Shown in pieces: positions 1 to 8,809 of a stretch of DNA of 64,000 nucleotides. The DNA lies in the NCBI GenBank assembly GCA_046328995.1, contig JAXLVN010000006.1, positions 299,645-363,644 on the forward strand. The letters are read 5' to 3'. The position numbers and the translations under genes are program-made. Position 1 is the first letter of the stretch, and the number at the start of each line of letters is the position of its first letter. The notes beneath the pieces were generated by a model. It saw only the letters and a program-made list of their open reading frames with translations, did no database searches and was not told the origin of the DNA. The stretch is from JADJXV01 sp046328995 (lineage in GTDB: Bacteria; Bacteroidota; Ignavibacteria; Kapaibacteriales; UBA961).

Positions 1-66
1 TTTCAGTCCCCTCAGTCCTCTCAGTCCCCGCAGTCCCTCCAGTCCCCTCAGTCCCTCCAATCCCCA
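1..66. repeat. Short tandem repeat of a CAGTCCCCT-like word
   Basis: About seven imperfect copies of a 9-10 base word (cagtcccct, cagtcctct, cagtccccg, cagtccctc) run from the left edge, so the array may extend beyond the window. It lies downstream of the minus-strand TPR gene that follows. It is the first of several unrelated intergenic tandem words in this window. Confidence 0.8.
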
Positions 67-91
67 GAGCGCTAAGCGCATAGCACTCTCT

Positions 92-1069
92 CTACTTCCT
101 GACTATCTTTCCGGTTTTGAAGAACGCCGCCCATTTTTTCTTGAGGGCCGATGGGATACTTGACTTTTTGAGGGCGCGGAAATTTGTATAGACAGCATCT
201 TTTCCCTGCACGATATACCATAGCTGTGACTCCGGTGGCGTATTATTGAAAAATTTGGACGCTTCGATCGTGAACATTATCCATGGATACTCTGCTTTTT
301 CATTCTTTTCGATAAAGGTGAGCTTGGCGTCAAGGGCTTTTTTTTGGGCTTGTGCGTACATCATTTTCATGACTGTGTCCATTTTGGTGCCTTTTGCTCC
401 TTTAATGATCGTCATGTTTGCTATTTCTTTCCAGCCGGAGCCGCTTACTTCTTCCCGTGCTAAGTCGCGCACTTGAAGCTGCCCTTTATTCTGCCACTCG
501 CCTATTTTCCAGTGTTCGTTGGCCGGCCAATTGAGCTCGAGAAATTCACCTTTTTCCGGCTGCGGACCCGAACAGTACTGAGCAATATATTTATCGGCTA
601 ATTTATCGCCATTGGATTTAGCCGTTGCAAAATCCTGACATGCACCCTTTTTATTACCGTTCATTGCCCGTAATTGACCGCGGAGTGTGAGGCAATTCGG
701 GGTGGTCGGATCGAGCTCGACCACTTTTTCGGCGTCAATAAGCGCTTCTCCGTGACGGGCTAAGCTCGCATAGCTCACCGCGCGACTGAAATACGCCTTG
801 GCATTCTTTGGGCTCAGCTGAATGGTCTTCGAAAAATCAGCGATCGCCTTACTATAATTCCCTGTCTGATACTCACAATTTCCACGGTTCAAATACGCAT
901 CTGCATCGTTCTTTTTGAGTTCAATTGCCTTGGAATAATCTTCGATGGCGCCCTTGTAATCCTTCATCGTCTGCTTCATACTCGCCGATTGGATATACTG
1001 TTCGGCAGACTTTTGAGCATAAGCCACGGAATACACACCGAATATTACGATTAAAAGTATATTTTTCAT
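92..1069 (-). CDS. Secreted TPR-repeat protein, copy A
   Basis: A 325-residue protein with an N-terminal signal peptide ending near AYAQ, so it is exported to the periplasm or beyond. Three to four tetratricopeptide repeats fill roughly residues 25-165 (motifs such as AYLNRGNCEYQTGNY and AYFSRAVSYASLARHGEA), which normally bind other proteins. The C-terminal 150 residues (ELNWP, WKIGEW, YPWIMFTIEA, SQLWYIVQGK) form a domain I do not recognise. The start chosen is the Met directly before the signal peptide, four codons inside the longest frame. The next gene upstream encodes a close paralogue in the same orientation, so the pair arose by tandem duplication and may be one transcript. Specific function unknown. 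Confidence 0.85.
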   Translation of the reverse strand: MKNILLIVIFGVYSVAYAQKSAEQYIQSASMKQTMKDYKGAIEDYSKAIELKKNDADAYLNRGNCEYQTGNYSKAIADFSKTIQLSPKNAKAYFSRAVSYASLARHGEALIDAEKVVELDPTTPNCLTLRGQLRAMNGNKKGACQDFATAKSNGDKLADKYIAQYCSGPQPEKGEFLELNWPANEHWKIGEWQNKGQLQVRDLAREEVSGSGWKEIANMTIIKGAKGTKMDTVMKMMYAQAQKKALDAKLTFIEKNEKAEYPWIMFTIEASKFFNNTPPESQLWYIVQGKDAVYTNFRALKKSSIPSALKKKWAAFFKTGKIVRK

Positions 1070-1132
1070 AATGTTAGACACAATAGGTTTTAGTTCTGCA
1101 ATCTACCTCATAAGCACCGCAGATGCTGTGCT

Positions 1133-2104
1133 TTATTTATTGACTATCTTCCCGGTTTTAAAAAATTTCGTCCATTTTTCTTTCAGTTCAACGGGAAGAG
1201 AAGGTTTTTTCAGCGCGCGGAAATTCGTATACAGCGCCTGCTTTCCCTGTATAATATACCATAACTGCGACTCCGGACGCGGGTCATTGTTGAATTTTGG
1301 TGCTTCGATCGTGAAGATAATCCACGGAAATTCTGCTTTTTCATCTTTCTCGATGAAGGTTAATTTTGCCTCCGGTGCATTTTTAATGGTTTGGTCAAAC
1401 ATCAGCTTCATTGCCGTATCCATTGCAATACCAATCACTCCTCTAACTGCCGTCATATTCCCGAGTTCGGTCCAGTTATCAATCGTTTCATCGGCGTGAA
1501 TTAAATCCATGACCTGCACTTGCCCTTGGTCCTGATTGTCGCCGATTTTCCAGTTTTCCGCATCCGGCCAATCTAACATCAGCGACTCGCCGAATCCCTG
1601 CTGATTCCCGCAATGCTGCGTCAGAAATTGTTCGGCATTGGTATCACCGTTGGCCTTCGCACGCGCAAAATCCTCACATGCACCATGTTTATTGCCGGTC
1701 GTCGCCCGTAATTGACCGCGGAGCACGAAACAATTCGGCGTGGTTGTGTCGAGTTCGATGACTTTGTCAGCATCTCGCAATGCTTCCGTAAATTTTTTCT
1801 GCGTGGCATAGCTCACGGCGCGACTGTAATATGCCTTGACATTATTAGCATTTAGCTCAATTGTTTTGGTAAAATCAGCCAATGCAGCATCATAGTCTTC
1901 AATCTGAAATTCACAATTCCCGCGATGAAGATACGCCTCGCTATCACCCGGATTGAGAAAAATTGCCTTGGAATAATCACTAATCGCCCCCTTGTAATCA
2001 CGCGTCGCATGCTTAGCAATTGCTGATTGTAAATACTCTTTGGCGGTCTGACCAAATGCCGTGGAACTGACAATTAAAAGCAATAGAATTATTATGTTTT
2101 TCAT
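1133..2104 (-). CDS. Secreted TPR-repeat protein, copy B
   Basis: Paralogue of the preceding protein with the same plan: a signal peptide ending around AFGQ, three to four TPR units (AYLHRGNCEFQIEDY, AYYSRAVSYATQKKF) and the same unrecognised C-terminal domain (MLDWPDAENWKIGD, FPWIIFTIEAPKF, SQLWYIIQGKQALYTNFRALKK). The two copies are alike over their full length and have diverged moderately, so the duplication is not very recent. The start is the Met at the signal peptide rather than the upstream one. Likely a periplasmic or surface protein-protein interaction factor; no partner is visible next to it. Confidence 0.85.
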   Translation of the reverse strand: MKNIIILLLLIVSSTAFGQTAKEYLQSAIAKHATRDYKGAISDYSKAIFLNPGDSEAYLHRGNCEFQIEDYDAALADFTKTIELNANNVKAYYSRAVSYATQKKFTEALRDADKVIELDTTTPNCFVLRGQLRATTGNKHGACEDFARAKANGDTNAEQFLTQHCGNQQGFGESLMLDWPDAENWKIGDNQDQGQVQVMDLIHADETIDNWTELGNMTAVRGVIGIAMDTAMKLMFDQTIKNAPEAKLTFIEKDEKAEFPWIIFTIEAPKFNNDPRPESQLWYIIQGKQALYTNFRALKKPSLPVELKEKWTKFFKTGKIVNK

Positions 2105-2203
2105 AAAATTAGCACAATACAAGCAGATAATTCACCGGTAATTTCTTCTCAAACAATGGATGAGTTTTTGAGGACTTGTTGATATAAATCCATAATCCTA
2201 ACC

Positions 2204-2307
2204 CCTTTCCACTTTCCACTTTCCACTTTCCACTTTCCACTTTCCACTTTCCACTTTCCACTTTCCACTTAACAACTTACGACTTATCGACTTACCACTT
2301 CCCACTT
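2204..2307. repeat. Tandem CTTTCCA heptamers followed by CTTACGACTTA words
   Basis: About nine nearly perfect copies of the 7-base word ctttcca occupy 2204-2269. Degenerate words of the acttacgactta type follow to about 2307. The array sits in the short gap downstream of the minus-strand pta gene and upstream of TPR copy B. Confidence 0.85.
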
Positions 2308-2313
2308 ACTTTC

Positions 2314-3300
2314 TCACCCCATCAGCGCGCAAATCGCCGTGACATTCACAATATCATCGACGCTGCACCCGCGGGAAAGATCACAGTATGGCTTGCGTAG
2401 CCCCTGTACAATCGGACCCAATGCCATTGCTCCCGCAAGACGTTCGGTGAGCTTGTAGCCGATATTACCTGCATTTAAGTCAGGGAATACGAGTATGTTA
2501 GCCATGCCTTTCAAGGGTGAATCCGGCGCTTTTCTCAACGCGACGGACGGCACGAGAGCTGCATCTGCCTGTACTTCACCATCGGAAATACAGTTCGGCG
2601 CTTTTATGCGGAAGAGTTCAGCTGCCAAGCGAACCTTGTCCACGGCAGCATGACGAGCACTGCCGAGTGTTGAAAACGACAAAAAAGCCACTTTCGGCTC
2701 GTCGCCCGTGACTTTTTGATAATTCACTGCCGCACTGTAGGCGATATCAGCGAGCTGTTCGCTGGTCGGCTCCGGCACGACTCCGCAATCAGTATAGCAC
2801 AGCGTTTTATCGGGAAGTACCATCAGGAAATAGCTACTGACTACCGACACATCCGGTTGAATTCCAACGGTTTGTATCCCCGCACGCAGCACATCGCCGG
2901 TTGTCGAAAGTGACCCGGCTACAGCGCCGTCGGCATGAGCATGACGCACGAGCATACCTGCAAAATAGAGTGGATTCAGGAGAATTTCCCGTGCCTGAGC
3001 GGCGGTCATTCCTTTACCTGCACGTTCGCGGGTGAATTCGACGATAAAATCCTCGATGAGCGGAGAAGCGGCGGGGTCAAGACAGGTCAGAGAGTCAATC
3101 GATAGGCGGGCTTGATCGGCAGCAGCGGCAATAGCCGGTCGATGACCAATCAGCAGCGGACGAACAATACCGACCTCCTGCAATCGCAGGGCGGCACGGA
3201 GTGTACGTTCATCGGTTGCATCAGGAAAGGCAATGGTCGCCGAGCGTGCCGCCGCCTGGGTGTGTAATTGGGTAATAAACGCAGACATTCTAGAGTCCAA
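2314..3300 (-). CDS. pta: Phosphate acetyltransferase
   Basis: A 328-residue short-form Pta, which interconverts acetyl-CoA plus phosphate and acetyl phosphate plus CoA in the acetate/ATP-yielding pathway. It carries family features along its whole length: IAFPDATDERTL near the N-terminus, the central GAVAGSLSTTGDVLRAGIQ region, and the C-terminal NIGYKLTERLAGA ... GPIVQGL ... DLSRGCSVDDIV signature. It lacks the extra N-terminal regulatory domains of the long enterobacterial form. No acetate kinase gene is in this window, so the partner enzyme must be elsewhere. Its 5' end overlaps the 3' end of the upstream lipoprotein gene by about 11 bases, suggesting co-transcription. A second Met four codons in is an alternative start. 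Confidence 0.93.
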   Translation of the reverse strand: MDSRMSAFITQLHTQAAARSATIAFPDATDERTLRAALRLQEVGIVRPLLIGHRPAIAAAADQARLSIDSLTCLDPAASPLIEDFIVEFTRERAGKGMTAAQAREILLNPLYFAGMLVRHAHADGAVAGSLSTTGDVLRAGIQTVGIQPDVSVVSSYFLMVLPDKTLCYTDCGVVPEPTSEQLADIAYSAAVNYQKVTGDEPKVAFLSFSTLGSARHAAVDKVRLAAELFRIKAPNCISDGEVQADAALVPSVALRKAPDSPLKGMANILVFPDLNAGNIGYKLTERLAGAMALGPIVQGLRKPYCDLSRGCSVDDIVNVTAICALMG

Positions 3301-4318
3301 TCATGGTCGTTGCTTCGCTTGGAATGGCAAAGGTCGTCTTTTGCTCGCCGCTAATTTCATCAATAATACTGCCTTTGGTACCTTTGAGCAAGAGTATTTC
3401 ATTGCGGCGGAAATTATAATATGACTGCGTATATTCCTCTTCACTTACGAGCTTATAATCTATTCTCCCCTTGGTATCCAAGCGGATGACACCTTTCTGC
3501 ACGGTAACAAACGCCCATTCTTTCGGCGAGACCGATAAGCTTGTCGGCAGGGCATTGGCCCCGTCAAACTGCGGGTCGTCGATAGGGGTGACGACTACCA
3601 CAAAGCGTCCGGAATCGATATAGGTCATCACCGGCGCGGTCTTGACGGCAGCACCATCAAGCTTGCCGGCGCCGAGGGAAAGCACCATCACTTCATGTCC
3701 GTTCGCATTCGGCCGGATAAATGTCGGTGCGGGAGCGACCTGATGCGTGGCTACAACGGTATTGGTCCGGGTGTCGATCTGAGATACCGTATTGTCAAAT
3801 TGATTAGCGACAAAGACCTGATTGCCCACAGCAGCAATTGATACCGGATGCATTCCTACTTTGATTACGCGCCCGATCGAGAAATTGGTAATATCAATGA
3901 CCGTCACCGACGTATCATTTTCATGCGCTACATAGCCGGTGGTAGCATTACCGAATGCCACATCGGTCGGTATGCGTTGCGTACCCGAGAAGTCGAGCAC
4001 AGCTTTTTGCTTAAAGGTCTGTTTATCAATGACGACCACCTGAAATGCACTTGGGATCATCAGGTATAAATATTCACGGAATTCGACAATTTTCTGCACC
4101 TGACCGGGAAGTGGAGTGCCATTGGCAGAACTGAAAATATCGGCCGAAGTGACAGCGCCATCCGGCTGACTCACGAGCGCAAGTGCCGAGGGTGAGGCAG
4201 TCGAGGCGGCGAGAATTTTCCATTCATCCTTGTAATTGACATAGGTCGGCTCATCTTTGGAGCAGCCCGAAATACCAAGGATAAAAGCCAGTGCGGCAAG
4301 AGTAAGAAGTGTTTTCAT
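3290..4318 (-). CDS. YncE-like beta-propeller lipoprotein
   Basis: A 342-residue lipoprotein. The start chosen (MKTLLTLAAL) gives a short lipoprotein signal with lipobox GISGC, lipidated Cys19; the longest frame adds 16 residues that would spoil it and would overlap the upstream gene. The mature part has repeated strand blocks with YncE/NHL character (NATTGYVAHENDTSVTV, GNQVFVANQFDNTV, DTRTNTVVATHQV), suggesting a seven-bladed propeller anchored to a membrane and facing the periplasm or surface. Such proteins usually bind ligands or partners; no catalytic site is visible. It overlaps the pta start slightly and follows the nucleoside phosphorylase gene, so the three may form one operon without a shared pathway. 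Confidence 0.82.
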   Translation of the reverse strand: MKTLLTLAALAFILGISGCSKDEPTYVNYKDEWKILAASTASPSALALVSQPDGAVTSADIFSSANGTPLPGQVQKIVEFREYLYLMIPSAFQVVVIDKQTFKQKAVLDFSGTQRIPTDVAFGNATTGYVAHENDTSVTVIDITNFSIGRVIKVGMHPVSIAAVGNQVFVANQFDNTVSQIDTRTNTVVATHQVAPAPTFIRPNANGHEVMVLSLGAGKLDGAAVKTAPVMTYIDSGRFVVVVTPIDDPQFDGANALPTSLSVSPKEWAFVTVQKGVIRLDTKGRIDYKLVSEEEYTQSYYNFRRNEILLLKGTKGSIIDEISGEQKTTFAIPSEATTMIGL

Positions 4319-4352
4319 AATAAATCTCATAAGCGGTGTAAGAGTTAACCTG

Positions 4353-5186
4353 TTATAATTTTCCAACTACATCGACCAGCAATTTCGTGAGTAACGGCTC
4401 GGCTTTACCGGCAATTTCGACAATTTCCGCCACCGATACGGGTACAAGGGCTTCCGGGAAACATTCATCGGTAACAATTGACAGACCAAGAACTTCCATT
4501 CCTGCATGCCGGGCGACTATTGTCTCGGGAATCGTGCTCATCCCCACGACATCGGCGCCTATTGTTCGTAAAAAACGATACTCAGCGCGCGTTTCGAGAT
4601 TCGGCCCGGACACGGCCACATACACACCTTTCTGCAGTTTAATTTGATTCTCAAGCGCGACGCGCTCGGTAAGTGCGATTAAGCGCTGCGAATACGGCTC
4701 ACTCATATCAGGGAAGCGTGGACCGAGAGTGTCGTCGTTTTCACCAATAAGCGGATTATCACCCAAGAGATTAATGTGATCATCAATAATCATAATATCC
4801 GCTTTCCGGTAGAGCGGATTGAGCCCGCCGCAGGCATTGGATACCAGAAGAATTTCCACGCCGAGTGCTTTCATCACGCGCACGGGAAAGGTAATTTCCT
4901 GCATCGTGTAGCCCTCGTAATAATGAAACCGACCCTGCATGGCTACCACCGGCTTGCCGGCAAGCGTACCAATAATCAATTTGCCGTGATGCGACTCAAC
5001 CGTTGAAAGAGGGAAATGAGGGATATCATCATACGGTACAACGACTTCCGGGATAATTTCATCGGCCATTTTGCCGAGTCCCGTGCCGAGAATAATCCCG
5101 ATTGCAGGGGTTATTTCGGTCTTTTGCCGAAGGAGATCTACCGCTTCGGCTACCCGTCGGCGGAGTTCGTTGGTCGATAATCTCAT
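4353..5186 (-). CDS. Purine nucleoside phosphorylase, trimeric type, Asp at the base-reading position
   Basis: A 277-residue member of the trimeric PNP/MTAP family, which splits purine nucleosides with phosphate into base and (deoxy)ribose 1-phosphate for purine salvage. Motifs in order: phosphate loop ILGTGLGKM (32-40), STVESHHGKL (61-70), MQGRFHYYEGY (83-93), VSNACGGLNP (115-124), AVSGPNLETRAEYR (191-204) and VGMSTIPE (214-221). At the position where human PNP uses Asn243 to read 6-oxopurines, this protein has Asp240 (SIVTDEC), as in methylthioadenosine phosphorylases, so 6-aminopurine nucleosides may be accepted. A paralogue at 51.5-52.3 kb has Asn there. The specificity is inference; the family assignment is secure. 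Confidence 0.92.
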   Translation of the reverse strand: MRLSTNELRRRVAEAVDLLRQKTEITPAIGIILGTGLGKMADEIIPEVVVPYDDIPHFPLSTVESHHGKLIIGTLAGKPVVAMQGRFHYYEGYTMQEITFPVRVMKALGVEILLVSNACGGLNPLYRKADIMIIDDHINLLGDNPLIGENDDTLGPRFPDMSEPYSQRLIALTERVALENQIKLQKGVYVAVSGPNLETRAEYRFLRTIGADVVGMSTIPETIVARHAGMEVLGLSIVTDECFPEALVPVSVAEIVEIAGKAEPLLTKLLVDVVGKL

Positions 5187-5613
5187 GGAGCGCGTTATCC
5201 CAAAATCATTGGAGAAGAGTATTTAGCCGCAAATTACGGGATTTCACCGAAAGAGCGAAATTCGAGAGGAAGAAGTGACCTTTTTTACGCTCGACATGAA
5301 GCGAAATACGACAGTCGATATAATTTGAGTTCGAGCTTTTTGGGAATCAAGGGATTTATCGGATTTATGGGATTTATGGGATTTATGGGATTTATGGGAT
5401 TTATGGGATTTATGGGATTTATGGGATTTATGGGATTTAAACGACTATTGTATAAAGTAACATCGACTTACTGACTTACTGACTTACTGACTTACTGACT
5501 TACTGACTTACTAACTTACTGACTTACGACTTACGACTTACGACTTACTGACTTACTGACTTACTAACTTACGACTTACTAACTTACTAACTTACAGACT
5601 TACTAACTCCATC
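5187..5613. repeat. 427-base gap with two tandem-word arrays
   Basis: No gene is supported here. From 5351 to about 5439 the 9-base word gggatttat is repeated nearly perfectly about ten times. From about 5464 to 5605 there is a longer array of the 8-base word cttactga, degenerating into cttacgacttacgac. The arrays lie upstream of the phosphorylase gene and downstream of the barrel gene. The first about 160 bases (5187-5345) are ordinary sequence and should hold the phosphorylase promoter. Confidence 0.85.
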
Positions 5614-6444
5614 TCACCAATACCAAACGACGCCGAGCTGCTCCGACAATCCGAGTACATCATGATAATGTCCGGTAGCCACGACGGTGATTGCATTCAG
5701 CGGTCGAAGTGCGACCGACAGCTCGGCCATGCGCGGCGCAGTCGATACGGCGAGGCGGCAGCGCACTGCCTCCAATGCGTCATATCGCGCTGCAAGGGTC
5801 ACGCCCGAATATTCGCTCAGCGCGATGCTCGCATCAGCATCGACCAGGAGCGTTGGCAGCAGTTCCACCCCGAGCCCGAGACGAATAGTCTGGCGGATCA
5901 GGCGGCTCTCCGGATCATAGCTCCCGCGGAGAATATTAGAGACCGAGACGCCCGCCTTGAGAACCGGCGATATGGTTAGTAATGCTCCGGTATTGATCTG
6001 CAGCATCGATACCGACGAGAAATTCGTGAATGTGCTGCGAGAATATTCTGCTGATATGCCCACGACGAAATCCGTGCCGAGGCGCATGCTGCCGCCGAGT
6101 ATGCCGGAAAATTCGGTATAAAGTTCGTTACTAAGACCGCCTGCGCCGCCAATGACACCGATATTGTCGGTAATTCGGGAGCCCATCAGAAGGCTGCCAA
6201 GCTGTAATTCCTGCATGCCGAAGCGTGACGGTACAGCAAGCGCCCCGATAAACGAGGAGTCAGGCATCAGACTCAGAGCAGGATTAGCAGTACACGAAAG
6301 CTCGGTAAGAGCCGTGCGACCTGTCGCGGTGTGAAGAGAGGGTATCGGAGCAGTCAGGAGCTGAGCGGTGAGGTCTGTGGTCAACAAAATAACGCAGGCC
6401 AGGAGCCAAGCACATGTTTTTATTTGGGTGTGTGGATTCTTCAT
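5614..6444 (-). CDS. Outer-membrane beta-barrel protein, PorV/FadL-like
   Basis: A 276-residue protein from the chosen start (MKNPHTQIK). This start is preceded by a cggga element and begins a signal peptide that ends near LTAQ; the 36 extra residues of the longest frame look spurious. The mature part alternates hydrophobic and polar residues in amphipathic strands (MRLGTDFVVGISAEY, VLKAGVSVSN, RLGLGVELLPTLLVDAD) and ends in an aromatic strand GVVWYW, typical of an outer-membrane barrel. A TANPALSLMPD segment near the N-terminus recalls the NPA motif of PorV/FadL-like proteins. It is divergent from porD (starts 94 bases apart), so a T9SS shuttle-type role is plausible but unproved. Confidence 0.7.
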   Translation of the reverse strand: MKNPHTQIKTCAWLLACVILLTTDLTAQLLTAPIPSLHTATGRTALTELSCTANPALSLMPDSSFIGALAVPSRFGMQELQLGSLLMGSRITDNIGVIGGAGGLSNELYTEFSGILGGSMRLGTDFVVGISAEYSRSTFTNFSSVSMLQINTGALLTISPVLKAGVSVSNILRGSYDPESRLIRQTIRLGLGVELLPTLLVDADASIALSEYSGVTLAARYDALEAVRCRLAVSTAPRMAELSVALRPLNAITVVATGHYHDVLGLSEQLGVVWYW

Positions 6445-6537
6445 CGTAATTTTCCCGATGTGTGAGTGAATGTAAGTGAAAATCCTCAGCATTTGGTATG
6501 CATGAGATGAGGTATCGTATGAAAAAAGGATAATCTT

Positions 6538-7449
6538 ATGACAAAAATACAATTTTTCATTCTTCAGGCAATTCTATTTTTTTGCGGCAGCGTGATGCAG
6601 AGTGCCGCACAGGAGCTTCAGGCAAATGTCGTTGTTAATTTTGACATGCTCCCCGTCGAGCAGCGCGTCGATATACAGTCGATGCGCGACGATGTGACGA
6701 ACTATCTCAATAGCCAACGCTATACGGGCAAGGACTGGACCGGACCTAAGATCCCGGTGGATGTGTCTATTACGCTTACCGGCCGAACAGGTAACCGCTA
6801 TTCGGCGATTCTGACGGTGATGTCACGGAGGTTTATTGATGGTCCCGAGCGTGGTAAATCCCTGCTTATGCGGTCCCTGGATAAGCTCTGGCAATTCTCC
6901 TATGCCCCCAATGCCTCGCTCACCTTTCAGACGCTCCGCTTCGATGAATTCTCGACCTTACTCGACTTTTATATGGTACTTGCAATCGGCATGGACATGG
7001 ATACCTACGGTGAATTGGACGGCAGCCCGATGTTTGCTCTCGCTAAAGATCTCGTTCGCCTCGGCGCCGCAGCAGGTGCTGCTGGATATCAGAATGTAGC
7101 TGAGCCGGGTGAACCCTCGAGAATTGCCGTCGCGACCGAATTAACGGATCTTCGGTATGAAGAATTCCGTAGGATGGTATTTTCCTATCATGTTGACGGA
7201 ATGGACTCACTCTCGGTCGATCGCACCAAAGGGCTGCGTCAGCTTGAAAATGTGATCAGTCAGATGGCTGAATTCAAGCGTAAAAAAGTGGCCGGCCGCA
7301 GTATTATTATGCAGGCATTTTTCGATACCAAGTATCAGGAGCTTGCCGATCTCTTCCGTGGCTATGACCGTGAGGAAGTATTTCGGAATCTGATGTTTTT
7401 AGACCCGAGCAATACCTCGGTCTATGAGCAGGCAAAATACGGAAAATAG
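6538..7449 (+). CDS. porD: Type IX secretion system protein PorD (DUF4835)
   Basis: A 303-residue secreted protein, with a signal peptide ending around QSAAQ. It matches the PorD/DUF4835 plan: QELQANVVVNFD at the mature N-terminus, RVDIQSMRDDVTNYLN, a conserved Trp in KDWTGPKIPVDV, the ILTVMSRRFIDG strand, LDFYMVLAIGMDMDTYG and SPMFALAKDLVRLG. Members of this family are annotated as components needed for T9SS-dependent secretion in Bacteroidetes; the molecular role is poorly known. Its presence together with porX and several sorting-domain cargos supports a functional T9SS. It stands alone rather than beside coaBC/recN as in many Bacteroidetes; that neighbour comparison is from memory. Confidence 0.83.
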   Translation: MTKIQFFILQAILFFCGSVMQSAAQELQANVVVNFDMLPVEQRVDIQSMRDDVTNYLNSQRYTGKDWTGPKIPVDVSITLTGRTGNRYSAILTVMSRRFIDGPERGKSLLMRSLDKLWQFSYAPNASLTFQTLRFDEFSTLLDFYMVLAIGMDMDTYGELDGSPMFALAKDLVRLGAAAGAAGYQNVAEPGEPSRIAVATELTDLRYEEFRRMVFSYHVDGMDSLSVDRTKGLRQLENVISQMAEFKRKKVAGRSIIMQAFFDTKYQELADLFRGYDREEVFRNLMFLDPSNTSVYEQAKYGK

Positions 7450-7564
7450 CAGGAAGATACCGGCAGGATACAATACTACGACTCGTTCGGGCAGAAATAC
7501 CGGCTGCTTCCGGTCGCGAATTACACGATGATGACTTTATTACAGTACTTTTTTTGTGGTAATT

Positions 7565-8536
7565 ATGGTTCGATGTTCAACACGCTCCGCTTCGGCACTC
7601 GTCATTCTCTCTCTACTCCTTCTTTTCTGCTCATCGATAGTCTACAGTCAGACGACTATTACCAATAAATCCACCAAAGGACATCACCTCGTACGCGGCA
7701 CCAAAATCAGATTAATTCCCCCCAAAGGATTCACGAATGCACCGAATTTCTTGGGGTTCGAACACAATCCGAGCAATTCTACTATCATGGTGCTCGATAT
7801 TCCCGGTTCATTCGCCACGACCTCCAAAGGTATTACCAAAGAAAAGCTCCTCGCCAATGGTGTAGATGCCACACTTATCGAAAAGCTCACGTTTAATGGT
7901 ATGCCGGCACTGTTTGTCACCGGCGAACAACAGTCGGGCGGTGTGCGCTTTACCAAGTATGTCCTCACCTTCGGCACCGACAAAGAGACCTATATGATCA
8001 ATGGTGTCGTTCCCAAAAACAACCCCGGCCTTGCCAAAGAAGTAAAAAAATCGCTTCAATCGGCTGTCTATGACCAATCCGTCACGATTAATCCTTTTGA
8101 ATCAATTGATTACACTATTGACCCTGCAAAAGGTAATCTCAAATATGCCAATCGTATCGCGACCTCCCTTGTCTTTACCGCCGATGGTGAATTCCCGACT
8201 AAATCACCCGAAAAGTCCTCGTTTCTTGCCGCTAAAACCTTCACCAAAATCGCCGCCGAAGATCGAACAACCTTCTTCATGAATCGTCTGAAGCAGTCTC
8301 CGGTGACCATCGAAAAAACAGAAGCTCCCACCCCACTGACCATCAATGGCCTCGAAGGCTTCGAAATCATCGTTGATGCCAAAGAAAAAGCTACCGGTCG
8401 CCCGAAAAAAGTATATCAGGTAGTCCTTTTTGGCAATACCTTCGCCTATATTTTCTATGCTTCGACCACCGACAAAACAGATAAAACTCTCACGAATTTC
8501 AAAAATGTCGTCAAGACCTTCCGGAGAAAGACGTAA
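7565..8536 (+). CDS. Secreted protein with two PsbP/DUF1795-like halves
   Basis: A 323-residue exported protein (signal peptide ending about SIVYSQ). The frame opens three codons earlier at a GTG; the ATG at 7565 gives the cleaner signal. The mature part has two similar halves. Each starts with a KIRLIPPKGF or FTADGEFPTKS-type strand and has an FNGMPALFVTG or INGLEGFEIIV segment and a strand-rich VLTFGTDKETYMI or VVLFGNTFAYIF segment. Each ends with a helix (EVKKSLQSAVY, NFKNVVKTFRR). This resembles the PsbP/DUF1795 fold found in tandem, but I cannot confirm the family. It lies just after porD in the same direction, 115 bases apart. Function unknown. Confidence 0.75.
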   Translation: MVRCSTRSASALVILSLLLLFCSSIVYSQTTITNKSTKGHHLVRGTKIRLIPPKGFTNAPNFLGFEHNPSNSTIMVLDIPGSFATTSKGITKEKLLANGVDATLIEKLTFNGMPALFVTGEQQSGGVRFTKYVLTFGTDKETYMINGVVPKNNPGLAKEVKKSLQSAVYDQSVTINPFESIDYTIDPAKGNLKYANRIATSLVFTADGEFPTKSPEKSSFLAAKTFTKIAAEDRTTFFMNRLKQSPVTIEKTEAPTPLTINGLEGFEIIVDAKEKATGRPKKVYQVVLFGNTFAYIFYASTTDKTDKTLTNFKNVVKTFRRKT

Positions 8537-8809
8537 CATTCGAAGAGAGGTGTGCGTTTAAGTCGTTCGTCGTATGGCTTAAATTTATAAACCGGATATA
8601 CAAATTCCGAGCTTGTTTCCTGTTCCCCTTTTCTAGGTTCTCGGTTTTCCACAGAGTATTCAATTTTCTGCTATTTTTCTGCTTTCTTGCCGGTATCGTA
8701 AGCAATGGAGCTTGGGTTGCTTAGCCCCCCCCGGTCGGGTTCTCAGAGTCCGGACAAAGCTGCTCCTGAACACATCTGGCTGCATTCCTTGATTAATCCT
8801 CTCCCAATA

